From Lewinella sp. LCG006 (GTDB taxonomy: Bacteria > Bacteroidota > Bacteroidia > Chitinophagales > Saprospiraceae), in NCBI RefSeq assembly GCF_040784935.1, contig NZ_CP160680.1, positions 3,194,501 through 3,258,500 of the forward strand: a stretch of 64,000 nt of DNA, in the 5' to 3' direction. Shown in pieces: positions 36,147-46,109 of the stretch; within the stretch, counting starts at the first letter, position 1; each line of letters opens with the position of its first letter. The position numbers and the translations under genes are program-made. A model generated the notes under the pieces. It was not told the origin of the DNA and searched no databases. It saw nothing but the letters and a program-made list of their open reading frames with translations.

Positions 36147-37556
36147 TTACATTTTTTCCAGTTTACGAAGGAGCCACTTTCGTTCTGACAGGATTTCTTC
36201 TTGTAAAATCATCTCTTTCACTTTTTCCGTCTCTTGATTATCGTAGGGATTACTGGTAATCAACTTACGGGTATAGGAAATAATGTTCTGAAAATTTTTT
36301 CGGTGATAGTCACTTACTTCTCTTCTGCGGATAAATAGCCGGAAGCTGTCAAGGTGGGATTCTAGAAGATTGAATTCTCCGGCTTCGTAATAAATTTTAA
36401 GCTGAATAGTTTTAGCAATCAGTTGATTGACTAAATCTTTAGGGTTGGCTGCTTGGAGGTGTGTCAGTGCTTTATCATAGTTTTTTTGACCGTACTCTAA
36501 TCGGGCCAGGTTAAAATAAACGGTGCTTTCTTTGTAATCCTCGGGCAGGTAGCTTTTATAGCTTTCAATAAATTGCGCCACGGGGAGAAACTCCTCCAAC
36601 CGCAATCCAAAACCAACAATATTGTCAAAAGTGAATCGTGACAACTGGTGATTTTCAATGAAAAAGCCTTTGAGGAGCCCTTCCTGGTATAGTTCCCAAC
36701 CTTCACGAGTAAATTCAAGACTGCCTTCATTGAGCTTTCTGATACAAAAATTAATAGCGGCACGGTACAGGTCTTTGAGTTCTGCTTGTGGAAATTGAGC
36801 GTAATGGATGAGAAGGTGCTCTCGGAACTTACGGAAGTAGGCTTGGCTATAAGCTTCGGTTAAGAAGCGATAACAGTAATAATACAAGGCAATTGCAGGA
36901 ATATCCAGGTAAGAGCTATCTTCTAGCTGATCAATCCAGCCCTGTAGTAAGCCAAACTGATAGTCGGTTTGATAGACGGCCCGATGTGATAGTTGTGAAC
37001 AAACGTGACGGAGTTTTTGAGCGAGGTAGAGCACATCCATTGTATCACCAATTTCTTGTAGATTAAGGTGCCCTGTCCTTTGTTGGGTAGATTGAAACTT
37101 GCTGGTTTCCAGTTGGAACTTTAGTTGATTTTGAAAGAAGTCTGCATTTCGATAGGGCTGCTGGCCTTGTTTTCGGTCTGCTTTTTTTATAGTCCTACTA
37201 TAATGTTTAGGAAGGTTTCGTTGACGATAAAATCCGGCTAGAGCAAGATGGCTGGATACCTCATCTGCCGTCGCTGTATTCCAGGTCAGGTACTTTTCAA
37301 TGATGAGGTGCAGGTCGCTCATCAGGCTTCTTAGTAGTTGATCATCATAGGGCTGATTGCCAAAAACAGTTTGGAACAAGAGCTCCTTCCCAGGGAGTGG
37401 TTTGCCCTGGTAGCAAAAATCGGCTAGGGTGTTGAAGAGCAATGGGATATCCTGCCGGTGGGTTACGTAAGGCGATCGCACCAGTTTTTTGATCTCGCGG
37501 AGCTCTGGTTTACTTAGTTTTTCCAATAATTGGTATAAAAGAGGAGGAGATGTCAT
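36147..37556 (-). CDS. Helical-repeat (TPR-like) protein, paralogue C
   Basis: 469 residues, soluble, all helical by pattern, a close relative of the product at 23425-24810: IPAIALYYYCYR, DLYRAAINFCIRKLN, TIQLKIYYEAGEFNLLES and the end EILSERKWLLRKLEKM line up in order and spacing. The family is unnamed as far as I can tell. Its ATG is 178 bases from the ATG of the divergent 1025-residue T9SS adhesin. It is more AT-rich than paralogue B. Confidence 0.75.
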   Translation of the reverse strand: MTSPPLLYQLLEKLSKPELREIKKLVRSPYVTHRQDIPLLFNTLADFCYQGKPLPGKELLFQTVFGNQPYDDQLLRSLMSDLHLIIEKYLTWNTATADEVSSHLALAGFYRQRNLPKHYSRTIKKADRKQGQQPYRNADFFQNQLKFQLETSKFQSTQQRTGHLNLQEIGDTMDVLYLAQKLRHVCSQLSHRAVYQTDYQFGLLQGWIDQLEDSSYLDIPAIALYYYCYRFLTEAYSQAYFRKFREHLLIHYAQFPQAELKDLYRAAINFCIRKLNEGSLEFTREGWELYQEGLLKGFFIENHQLSRFTFDNIVGFGLRLEEFLPVAQFIESYKSYLPEDYKESTVYFNLARLEYGQKNYDKALTHLQAANPKDLVNQLIAKTIQLKIYYEAGEFNLLESHLDSFRLFIRRREVSDYHRKNFQNIISYTRKLITSNPYDNQETEKVKEMILQEEILSERKWLLRKLEKM

Positions 37557-37733
37557 TTTTTATTTCCACGAATAAATTAAAATGAGGTGCTATTTTATGG
37601 GGTTTTAGTCTTAAATATAGAAAAATAATTTCCACAAATGGCATTATTTGATCTTGTGTTTCCGCACTTCATCGGTGACCTTTGTCAGGAACGTATTACG
37701 AAAGAACAGATCCAAAAGATAAAACAGAACATA

Positions 37734-40715
37734 ATGATGAAAACTAATCTCCCCTTTTTCTCTCTGACCAAAGTTGTGTTCTCCTGCTTATTACTTCTTG
37801 CAGCTACAGCGGCAGTAAGTGCGCAAGGTTGGCAAACGTGGTTTTATTTTGGTAGTGGTGGCGATATTGCGAAGAACGATATTGTCGACGTTATTGGCTA
37901 TACCGATAACCTGGCGATTGTAGTGGCTCAAGCTACAAATGGCGTGGCAGAGGCTTCTTTTACCCTCTATACGGTTGCGGGCGACGAGAATCTAGTGTCT
38001 GGTCAATCGGCTGTTCAACTACCGACAGGAGAGGATGACGAGTGGGATTACTTTCCTATTGCGGGAGTCACCAACACCGCTGATACGGTCTACGTGTTAG
38101 TGGAACGAAACGACGAACTTGCGGCGGCCCAGACACTTTATTTAGTGAAGATGGTACGTGTCGCTGGGGCAGTTGGTTACGTAATGGATTGGCACAAGCC
38201 GCTTTACGATCTTTTCCCAGACTATGTGTTTGGTGCTTCTTTGATAAAAACCAACGATGGGCAAATCATGGCCTTAGGTACCGTCACCAGTGATGTGACA
38301 CCAGGTGATGATGGTACAGATCTACTGATGGTGAAAGTAGATTACGAAGGCAATATTTTGTGGTCTAATATCCAGATGACGCTCGGCGGCGACAACGCTG
38401 TACAAGCCATTCCAGCAGCGGACGGTGGCTATTGGATATTAAAAGAAAATACGGTGTTTTTACCCGTACCAGTAACAACAAGCTGGTTGGTCAAAACCGA
38501 TGAGTTTGGGGAAACTGTTTCCGAAACGATGTTGGCGGATACCGAAGGCGATGATGCGCAAGATATGATCCTTACAGCGGACGGTGGCTTCGCCATTTGC
38601 GGACAAACCGCTGACGAATCACTTTATGTGCTCAAAATCGATGCTGCCGGGAATACGCTCTGGCGACAAAATTATACCTCCAATAGCTACACCGCTGAGG
38701 GACTAGGCATTATCGAGGATACACAAGAAAATCTGGTGGTTTCTGGTAGCTTGACCTACTTCAGTAATAACGTGAAGAACGCCTTCATTGTAAAGCTACA
38801 AAGCGATGGCACGCCACTGTGGGAACGCGACTACCCTCGTAGCGGCAACGCAGCGGGTTTTGCAGCAGATGTGTTCAATGATCTTACCCTGACCCCCGCA
38901 GGGCATTACCTGATGGGTGGCGCACGCTTTTCAGGAATGAACCCAGGGACGACTTTTGCTTATTTTGTAAAGACCGACACTTTCGGAATTATTAAGGGGG
39001 GCAATATTCGTGGTAATGTTTTTCATGATCTGGATCTAGATTGTACCGCGGGCGCCGATGATTTGAACCTAGAAGACTGGGTTGTACAAGTCAGTAATGA
39101 TAGCCTCAATTTTTTTGGAAATACGGATGCACAAGGAAATTACGCAATCCCCGTCTTTGTTACCAATGGCGATCCTGTAGACTATACCGTTTCCATTACG
39201 CCGCTTAGTAGTTACTGGGAGCCTTGTGTGAATGATATCCCCGTTACGGTCAATTACCTGGATACGCTGACTGTTGATTTCGCACTTCAGGCGGTGGTGG
39301 AATGCTCCTTGGTAGAAACACACATAAGTAGTACCAATTTCCGACCCTGCGATACGACGGAAATTGAGATTGACTATTGCAATATTGGGACGATTAGCTC
39401 CGAAGATGCCTACATAGAGGTAGAACTCAATGATGACCTTACCTTTATTACCGCTACCTCCGTACCTACCCAGGTCATGGGCAATACTTACACTTTTGAT
39501 CTAGGCGATTTAGCCGTTGATGATTGTGGAAACTTGATGATCACGGCATTATTAGCTTGTGATACGATGCTGTTGGGGCAGGCATCTTGCATTACTGCCC
39601 ATGTTTATCCAGATACGATTTGTCCTATTCCAGGGGAGAACTGGTCGGGGGCTCTTTTGAATGCCCGCTATACCTGTGCTGATGGCAATATCCAATTTGA
39701 GATTAAAAATGTAGGTACACAAAGTATGGCCGCGGATTTGCAATATGTGATTATTGAAGATGCTGTGTTACTAAGAGAGGGTACTTACAATTTAGATCCG
39801 GATCAAGATATGTTCCCTGATGTGGTACCGCAAAATGGTTCGACTTATACTTTGATTGCACAGCAAGAACCTGGTGCTCCTGGCGCGGAGTTGATCAGTA
39901 TTGGTGCGGATGCCTGCCCCAATGAAGGTAGTTCCCTGCTCCATGAGTTTGCGCAATATACGGGGGATCCTTACGCTGTGACTTACTGCCCAATTGTGGT
40001 GGGCTCGTATGATCCTAACGACAAGCAGGCCATCCCCGCAGGCTTTGGTGAGGACCACGGCATTTTGGCCAATACCCCAATTAATTATACTATCCGTTTT
40101 CAAAATACGGGGACAGATACCGCATTTCGCGTGGTAATCAAGGACGAGCTCTCTCCGTTTTTAGATCCTTCGACCTTTCGGCCTGGGCCTTCCAGCCACC
40201 CTTACGAATGGTACTTTGAAGACCAAGCGGTGGTGTTCCGTTTCCCTGGTATTGAACTGCCAGATAGTAGTGCAAACCTAGCGGCTTCCCAGGGCTTCGT
40301 AAGTTTTAAAATAGATCAAGATGATCGCCTGCCAGCGGAGACACGTATTGAAAACAGTGCCAGCATTTACTTTGACTTTAATGCGCCCATTGTTACCAAT
40401 ACGGTCTTTCATACAGTGAAAGAATTTATTGACATTGTGAATGAAACCGTGGTGTTGGCTAATCCTTATCTAGCTGTCAACATTGCTCCTAATCCCGTGA
40501 AAAATGGTGCTCGAATATGGATAGAAGGACTCCCTTTACAATCCACGAGCTTGCATCTTCAATTGTTTGACGCCAGCGGCAAGCTGCTGAGAACGTTACC
40601 TGGAAGCAAAGAAGGCTTTTGGCTACAACGTGGAAACTTGCCTGCCGGCATGTATTTCTTCACCATCAGCGATGAACAAGGCTGGTTGGCAAATGGTAAG
40701 CTGGTTGTTCAATAG
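37734..40715 (+). CDS. Large secreted T9SS protein with SdrD B-like and adhesin-type modules
   Basis: About 993 residues from the ATG at 37734; the frame opens earlier at 37638 but the signal peptide (VVFSCLLLLAATAAVSAQG) starts here. The N-terminal 400 residues look like a propeller (repeated ADGGYWIL, ADGGFAICGQ). Then come a SdrD B-like segment (GNVFHDLDLDCTAGADD), CARDB/DUF11-like domains, the SYDPNDKQAIPAG ... IYFDFNAPIVTNTVFHT module shared with the LRR adhesin, and a T9SS type A end (IAPNPVKNGARIWI). A surface or extracellular role is likely. It is divergent from helical-repeat paralogue C. Confidence 0.85.
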   Translation: MMKTNLPFFSLTKVVFSCLLLLAATAAVSAQGWQTWFYFGSGGDIAKNDIVDVIGYTDNLAIVVAQATNGVAEASFTLYTVAGDENLVSGQSAVQLPTGEDDEWDYFPIAGVTNTADTVYVLVERNDELAAAQTLYLVKMVRVAGAVGYVMDWHKPLYDLFPDYVFGASLIKTNDGQIMALGTVTSDVTPGDDGTDLLMVKVDYEGNILWSNIQMTLGGDNAVQAIPAADGGYWILKENTVFLPVPVTTSWLVKTDEFGETVSETMLADTEGDDAQDMILTADGGFAICGQTADESLYVLKIDAAGNTLWRQNYTSNSYTAEGLGIIEDTQENLVVSGSLTYFSNNVKNAFIVKLQSDGTPLWERDYPRSGNAAGFAADVFNDLTLTPAGHYLMGGARFSGMNPGTTFAYFVKTDTFGIIKGGNIRGNVFHDLDLDCTAGADDLNLEDWVVQVSNDSLNFFGNTDAQGNYAIPVFVTNGDPVDYTVSITPLSSYWEPCVNDIPVTVNYLDTLTVDFALQAVVECSLVETHISSTNFRPCDTTEIEIDYCNIGTISSEDAYIEVELNDDLTFITATSVPTQVMGNTYTFDLGDLAVDDCGNLMITALLACDTMLLGQASCITAHVYPDTICPIPGENWSGALLNARYTCADGNIQFEIKNVGTQSMAADLQYVIIEDAVLLREGTYNLDPDQDMFPDVVPQNGSTYTLIAQQEPGAPGAELISIGADACPNEGSSLLHEFAQYTGDPYAVTYCPIVVGSYDPNDKQAIPAGFGEDHGILANTPINYTIRFQNTGTDTAFRVVIKDELSPFLDPSTFRPGPSSHPYEWYFEDQAVVFRFPGIELPDSSANLAASQGFVSFKIDQDDRLPAETRIENSASIYFDFNAPIVTNTVFHTVKEFIDIVNETVVLANPYLAVNIAPNPVKNGARIWIEGLPLQSTSLHLQLFDASGKLLRTLPGSKEGFWLQRGNLPAGMYFFTISDEQGWLANGKLVVQ

Positions 40716-40730
40716 ATAAGAGGGCAGCAT

Positions 40731-40985
40731 CAAATGGGGAAGTTATTCTTCGCCGACCCCTGAAGGTGTCAGTTTTCTAGTGCTCTTTCGTGTGGCGAGC
40801 TGATTAACCCTAGGTGCAGTCAGAATTCGATCCGAAATCAGTGCGCAAGGCGTAGCCTGAAGTGCGCCGCATCATAGCTCCATAGCATCGGGTTTCAAGC
40901 CTGACGCTATAGAGCATGGAGCAGTGGACTGCCCGGTGCCGATCCCGACTTATGCAGTCGGGAGAAGGTATGACCCCAAAATAGG
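40731..40985. repeat. Intergenic block with hairpins, REP-like
   Basis: No ORF. It contains GCTCCAT/ATGGAGC around a loop of about 30 bases near 40880-40920 and a perfect hairpin CCCGACT/AGTCGGG (40944-40950 with 40956-40962). The base composition differs from the neighbours, as at 23205-23405 and 48741-48897. It lies between two convergent genes. Confidence 0.35.
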
Positions 40986-41942
40986 CTACGCTTTCACTAC
41001 CGTTTTTTCGCCTAATTCGTTGAGCAAACCACTCAAATACCCTTCCGTGATATGTGCCTTGGCTCGGTACTCTTCTTGTTCCATCAATAGGTGGTGGAGC
41101 TTGGGAAGGTTGTAATAAGGTACGCCAGGATAAAGATGGTGCTCTAGGTGATAAGCCACCTGGTGAGGGGCAATCAGGAAGCGCTCAAAGGCATTGGTCT
41201 TCACGGTGCGGGTAGACGTCAGCATATCATCGTAGGCCATCTCACCGTAATGCTCGGCTACACTGCGAATGTACTGAAACATGAAAAAGGACGAAAGGTA
41301 GGGTACAAACCAAAACATCAGATAGTACAACCAAGTGCCCGTAAGCGTAAGGGTAGTGAACAGTACTGCGTAAAACAACAGCTTGGGCCAGCGCGCTTCT
41401 TCTACCGTGTGGGTTTTGGCATCTGGTGCCTGAAAACGCTGCAAGAACCACACCGCATCTTTGATACCTTGGTACAATACCAGATAGGAGAGGAGGGTGC
41501 CCATAAATTCCCTTTTGGTCTTAGGAAAGGTAAACGCTGGCTTGCCAAACTTAGCTACCCAATCAGGATCGTGTTCGGTATTGAGGTGCTGATGGTGGCG
41601 CAGGTGGTTTTGGCGATAAATGGCGATGGTGGTAAACAAGGGATACATCGTCAGGAGGTTAGAAACCATATCGTTCCAATAACGATTTTTCAGAAACCGG
41701 AAATGGGTAGCATCGTGCATCAGGATGGCCAGCGCATGCATCCGTGCACCAATAATGATGACTGCTAAAAGATACGTCAAGGGGTTCAAAAATTGCAGAC
41801 AGGCATAAATGACCAAGGCAATAACGATCCAGTCGAAGGCCATCCCCAGCGCGTGGCGGTAAGCCTGGGTTTTGAACAAGGGCTTAAACTGCGTTGGGTC
41901 AAGCGTGATCTGTAAGTCGTGCTGATGGTGGTGAGCTCCCAT
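40986..41942 (-). CDS. Fatty acid desaturase (membrane di-iron)
   Basis: 318 residues with membrane helices and the three histidine boxes of the membrane desaturase/hydroxylase family: HDATHF (about 74), HLRHHQH (about 112) and HLEHHLYP (about 262). It introduces a double bond or hydroxyl group into membrane lipid acyl chains or a carotenoid-like substrate. It stands alone, divergent from the STAND ATPase gene at 42267. The specificity cannot be read from sequence. Confidence 0.92.
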   Translation of the reverse strand: MGAHHHQHDLQITLDPTQFKPLFKTQAYRHALGMAFDWIVIALVIYACLQFLNPLTYLLAVIIIGARMHALAILMHDATHFRFLKNRYWNDMVSNLLTMYPLFTTIAIYRQNHLRHHQHLNTEHDPDWVAKFGKPAFTFPKTKREFMGTLLSYLVLYQGIKDAVWFLQRFQAPDAKTHTVEEARWPKLLFYAVLFTTLTLTGTWLYYLMFWFVPYLSSFFMFQYIRSVAEHYGEMAYDDMLTSTRTVKTNAFERFLIAPHQVAYHLEHHLYPGVPYYNLPKLHHLLMEQEEYRAKAHITEGYLSGLLNELGEKTVVKA

Positions 41943-42083
41943 GATAAATGCTTTTTTAAGTTTTATTATGACAGCAAGTTCTGGACATTTGGCTCATTTC
42001 GAAACACCAGCAATGCTAGAGAACAGGGGGGGCGGGTAATGTGCGCTTTACGTTAGATAAGTGGTAGCTATTCCTTTCTGCCA

Positions 42084-42103
42084 GGTAAATTCATGAATTT
42101 ACC
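42084..42103. repeat. 20-bp perfect palindrome in a divergent intergenic region
   Basis: GGTAAATTCATGAATTTACC is a perfect palindrome midway between the divergent desaturase and STAND ATPase genes. The 12-bp core AATTCATGAATT is shared with the palindrome at 18904-18945. Possible operator or dispersed palindromic repeat. Confidence 0.45.
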
Positions 42104-42266
42104 GTGGCTAGCCTAATCCTTATAATCCCTTCTATTTTCTAATATGGTACAAAAACCTTGGCTGTTCTTGATGGTTCAAAAAATAATCCACTCCCAAATA
42201 CCAAACATTCCCTACATTTAGGGGAGAGAAAACGAAATAGCTTTTTTGCGCAGACACACACAGCAC

Positions 42267-44768
42267 ATGAGATTCATCCTGAAATCCCTAGGCCCGGATT
42301 ATATCTCGGCAGCATGTTTTTACGAATTGCACACCAAGCGGGCAACCTTTTACAGTCCTGTCTATTCAGATAAAAGTACGGCCTTATTGGCTATGGAAGA
42401 ACTGGTCTTGAAGTTGCGGAATCGCAAGAAGACCAAGGTGTCCATTACTAAAAACAACGCAGCGTACTCCATTGAACTCTTTGGTAATAATGCGCCGGTA
42501 GTGCGACCCAGTACTGCATTTACCGATAAAATGACGGCAATTGAAGTATTTGAAGAAGTACTTAGTGCAAGCTCTGCGGATAGTTTTCCTCTGCTTTTCT
42601 TTGAACTCCCCGAAGCCATAGAAGGGATAACTACCATTAGTGATTTGGGTTTGCAGACGGGGGTAGATACCTACCCTTGGGTGGAGGAGAATACAGGCAC
42701 CTTGCGGATTGGCACCAAAGAAAGAGGTGATGTAACCATGATGGGAATACCTCTGGGGCTGTCGCCTTCGATGGGGGTCTCTCCGTTTTCTGGTGGCGGG
42801 CCTTGTGAGCCACTTTTCAATGTCTTGCAGCCACAAGTAGCAGCAGACCTCCCTCTTTTTATGGGGCGCAAGAAGGAGGTGGAAGACCTTTACGCAATGA
42901 CGCGCAACAACCGACTTTTGCTGCTCTACGGGCAACCACGCGTGGGCAAAACCAGCCTTATACAGTGCGGCCTTGCCAATCGGATGGAGGCCGTTCCCGG
43001 CGAACTTTTTGTGCATCGTCGTGGCGCAGGGGGGATGCTACCCTCTCTGATAGAAGCGCTACGCACAGAAATCGCCAGCCTCACCAGAAAACCAGCTCCC
43101 GAAGCAGCAGACCCGATGGTTTTGTTGCCTCAATTGCAGGACCAAGTCAAAAAGCCCGTTTTTCTGGTTTTTGATCAACTGGAAAAACTATTTGAAACAG
43201 ACGTTACGGAAGAGGAGCGCAATGATTTTTTTGCCTTTGTTCAGCAGCTGACCTCGGAAGAAGGGCTGCCTTACCGCGTGATCTTATCCTTGCGGGAAAC
43301 CTTTTTGGCACCGTTGGCCGAATACGAGGGGATGCTGCCTTCACTGCTCACCCATCGCTACCGGGTGCAGCCCCTGAGTAAAAAATCGATGATGGATGTG
43401 TCTATCAACCTGTTGGATTTATTCAAATCCAAGGGCAAGATGGAGGTTGATGATCCCGCGGCCGTCGCAGAAAAACTGTGTGCAGGATTAGTCAACGATA
43501 AAGGAGAAGTACCCTTTCAGTGTCTCCAAATCTACATGCAGGAACTGCACCAAACGAGTTGTGCGGAATCAGCAGGAAAAACGCCCGTGTTTGATGCCAG
43601 CCTGATCGATAAAATGGGGTCTGCTCGTGAAGTGATCGAAGCCTACGTCAACCGCGAGATAGCTCGTCTGGAGGCCCTCCTCCCTGAGGATGATAGCTCC
43701 GCCGACCCGGAAGTACTCCAACAAATCGATGACTTGGAGCAGAGCCGTCAGTGCTGCGGCTGTGGAGATACCAAAGCGGTGGTACCGGTGGCTGCCGCAG
43801 CGGCAGGTGCTGCCGTCAGCAACCGCAGTCGTAACCTGCGCTGGTTGTTGCTGGTCGCCTTACTGGCTCTCCTCTTCGGAGCCGGAGCCTATTGGCTGCT
43901 CAGCAACTGGTCGAAAAAGCAAGACCCCTGCTACATCGCTAAGCAAGCCGACACCTGCGAAGCTTTCGTCAATTACCTCAATAAATATGGTGAGCAAGCT
44001 GCTTGTGCGTCCGAATTTCGCGAGCTGTTAGCTACCAGAAAGTGTGGCACGCTCTGGCAAGATTACCAAATGCTGCAAACCACCAAAACCTGTGGTGCTT
44101 ACCAGGATTTCTTCCGTAAATACCGCAATACCGCCGTCTCTACCGAAAAGGTGCAACGCTACCTCCTAGAGTGGCAATGCCCCATGGTGCGCGATACCGT
44201 AGAGGTGCCCGTACACGATACCATCTTCAGCGGAACACCTGAAGGTTTTAACACCACTGGTGGGCGCTTGCCAACGGGTACTGGAGGAGTAAGCCGCACT
44301 GGCAGCAACCCGCCTTGTCAGGAATTCAACGGTACCAACTTCAAGCAGGTAGGCCCACTTTGGTTCATGACCGACCCACTACCGGGCGGCCCCTACGCCT
44401 GGGAGGAAGCCCTGGATGCCTGTCAGGCCAAAGGCTGGCGGTTACCTTGTATTGGCGAGGTGGATTTCTTGATTGATAACATCTATCGTGGACAAACCAG
44501 TCGTGCCTATCAAATGCTGACGGGCAGCGGAGAATGTTACCTCATGAATCCCGCCCAAGCCCCTAACCAACGCATCGACTTCTGGACAGGTACCGAAGCC
44601 AATGACGCCACTGCCTGGACCTTTTATTTTGATACCAAAACGAAGACCATCGGCCGAGAGTCAAACATCATCAAAGGTCGGCGTTTGCCTTGCCTTTGTG
44701 TAAAGAAAGACCCCCAACAAAGTAGTGGAATGCCACCTTGCTACAACAAGCGGGTGGAGCGGAATTGA
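42267..44768 (+). CDS. Membrane-anchored STAND-type (nSTAND1-like) ATPase with lectin-like C-terminus
   Basis: About 833 residues. The N-terminal 110 residues contain two units resembling DUF1508/YegP-like beta-alpha folds. Next is a P-loop NTPase: Walker A in LLYGQPRVGKTSLIQ (about 225) and Walker B VFLVFDQLEKLFE (about 305), the DQxEKLF signature of nSTAND1. After a cysteine patch (RQCCGCGD) comes one membrane helix (WLLLVALLALLFGAGAYWLL). The extracytoplasmic part has two Cys-containing helical units (CEAFVNYLNKYG, CGAYQDFFRKYR) and a DUF1566/SUMF-like end (GWRLPCIGEVDF). The TTG at 42246 is an earlier but weaker start. Signal-sensing or defence roles are possible but not shown. Confidence 0.75.
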   Translation: MRFILKSLGPDYISAACFYELHTKRATFYSPVYSDKSTALLAMEELVLKLRNRKKTKVSITKNNAAYSIELFGNNAPVVRPSTAFTDKMTAIEVFEEVLSASSADSFPLLFFELPEAIEGITTISDLGLQTGVDTYPWVEENTGTLRIGTKERGDVTMMGIPLGLSPSMGVSPFSGGGPCEPLFNVLQPQVAADLPLFMGRKKEVEDLYAMTRNNRLLLLYGQPRVGKTSLIQCGLANRMEAVPGELFVHRRGAGGMLPSLIEALRTEIASLTRKPAPEAADPMVLLPQLQDQVKKPVFLVFDQLEKLFETDVTEEERNDFFAFVQQLTSEEGLPYRVILSLRETFLAPLAEYEGMLPSLLTHRYRVQPLSKKSMMDVSINLLDLFKSKGKMEVDDPAAVAEKLCAGLVNDKGEVPFQCLQIYMQELHQTSCAESAGKTPVFDASLIDKMGSAREVIEAYVNREIARLEALLPEDDSSADPEVLQQIDDLEQSRQCCGCGDTKAVVPVAAAAAGAAVSNRSRNLRWLLLVALLALLFGAGAYWLLSNWSKKQDPCYIAKQADTCEAFVNYLNKYGEQAACASEFRELLATRKCGTLWQDYQMLQTTKTCGAYQDFFRKYRNTAVSTEKVQRYLLEWQCPMVRDTVEVPVHDTIFSGTPEGFNTTGGRLPTGTGGVSRTGSNPPCQEFNGTNFKQVGPLWFMTDPLPGGPYAWEEALDACQAKGWRLPCIGEVDFLIDNIYRGQTSRAYQMLTGSGECYLMNPAQAPNQRIDFWTGTEANDATAWTFYFDTKTKTIGRESNIIKGRRLPCLCVKKDPQQSSGMPPCYNKRVERN

Positions 44769-44810
44769 AAGTAGGCTATCCCATCAGAGGGTTGGTTTTG
44801 CCTCACCGCC

Positions 44811-46016
44811 TCATTCCTTTCTAAACGGCTGCCACTTCCAATAGGTGGCACTTCTCCACAGCCACTCTAGTGGGCCATACTTGTAGTGCCGCAACCAGTA
44901 TTTACTAAAGTGTACCTGTAAGGCGATGAGTATAATGGCAATCAGACCGAGGTAGAGGTAGCGCAGCTCACCAATCCAACCTAGCCCCCAACCGAAAAAA
45001 AGGAAAGTACCAATGATGGATTGGAAGACGTAATTGGTCAACGCCATCCGCCCGTAAGGGGCAAAAAACGCCAGCTTGGGCAGCCACCAGTCTTTGTGAT
45101 ACAGCAGAATGAAGCCCCCCAGAATGATCCCCGTCAGGGCGATGTTTGTCCAGTCAAAAAAGTTGACGCCAACAACGTGAAGAATATGGTTGAAATCTAT
45201 GGGCTGTGGTGCCTGAGAAAAGGTAAGGCCAGTGAGGGCTGCCGCTACAACAAACAGCCCCAAACACCAAAGCATGGCTCGTTTGACGGTCTTGAGCTTG
45301 CTGCCCGCATCTTGAAATAAGCCGATCCGCCCTAGCCACAATCCTACCAGGAAGTAACCGAAAGTATAGTAGAGCCGCCCCATGGGCATAAGCTGAAAAC
45401 TCATCTTGGCCTTCATCCCGTAATCGGCGTTGGCGGCAAAGACCTGGAGCAGCGACCCTTCTTTGATGGTTTCGTAGTAAGCAGTTTCCAAGGGGTTTTG
45501 GAAATCACTGGGTAAGCCAAAAAACGCTTCGTTACCCATCAGAAAATAGGTGATGAAACGCGGTAAACTCAAAAAACAAATGGCCATCGCACCAAGTACC
45601 CAAGCTTTTGACAGCCGATGGAAAGGAATGAGTAATGGCGCAAGCACGGCATAAATGGTCAGAATATCCCCACGGTAGAAGAGGTGATGAACATAACCAA
45701 TGACCAATAGCAAGATGGCTCGCCAGAGGAAACGCCAGGAAAAATCTTCTCCTTTACGCTCTGCTCCGTCCATCTGGATGGAAAAACTGAGCCCAAATAA
45801 AATGGAGAACAAGGCAAAGAATTTCCCCTGGATAAAGAAAGAGATGAAACCCATGAGAATTTCATCGGGCAAACTATTAAGGCCTTCCATAAAACCAGGT
45901 GGCTGCGGACCAGCCAAATATTGCTCCGTGACGTGAACCAAGGCAACACCTGCGAGGGCAAAACCCCGCAAAGCATCAATGAGGACAATGCGGGAAGGAG
46001 GGGATACTTTTTCCAT
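44811..46016 (-). CDS. DUF418 family membrane protein
   Basis: 401 residues with about ten membrane helices. The N-terminus IVLIDALRGFALAGVALVH and the C-terminal PYGRMALTNYVFQSIIG are hallmarks of DUF418 (YeiB-like) proteins, which belong to an acyltransferase-3-like membrane superfamily. The role is unknown in general; acyl transfer is only inferred from the superfamily. It is monocistronic, followed by the STAND ATPase on the opposite strand. Confidence 0.9.
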   Translation of the reverse strand: MEKVSPPSRIVLIDALRGFALAGVALVHVTEQYLAGPQPPGFMEGLNSLPDEILMGFISFFIQGKFFALFSILFGLSFSIQMDGAERKGEDFSWRFLWRAILLLVIGYVHHLFYRGDILTIYAVLAPLLIPFHRLSKAWVLGAMAICFLSLPRFITYFLMGNEAFFGLPSDFQNPLETAYYETIKEGSLLQVFAANADYGMKAKMSFQLMPMGRLYYTFGYFLVGLWLGRIGLFQDAGSKLKTVKRAMLWCLGLFVVAAALTGLTFSQAPQPIDFNHILHVVGVNFFDWTNIALTGIILGGFILLYHKDWWLPKLAFFAPYGRMALTNYVFQSIIGTFLFFGWGLGWIGELRYLYLGLIAIILIALQVHFSKYWLRHYKYGPLEWLWRSATYWKWQPFRKE

Positions 46017-46109
46017 TGTAGTCGGGAATGATGGGTAAAGGCAATGTTCGTCAATCTCGTCACAGCCACTACAGGGTAGGTCTGGACAATCGAGTTTTGG
46101 ATACGATAG

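Noticed and set aside
40820-40960. Possible tRNA (sequence with AATTCGATCC)
   Set aside because: No cloverleaf can be drawn: the acceptor and anticodon stems do not pair.
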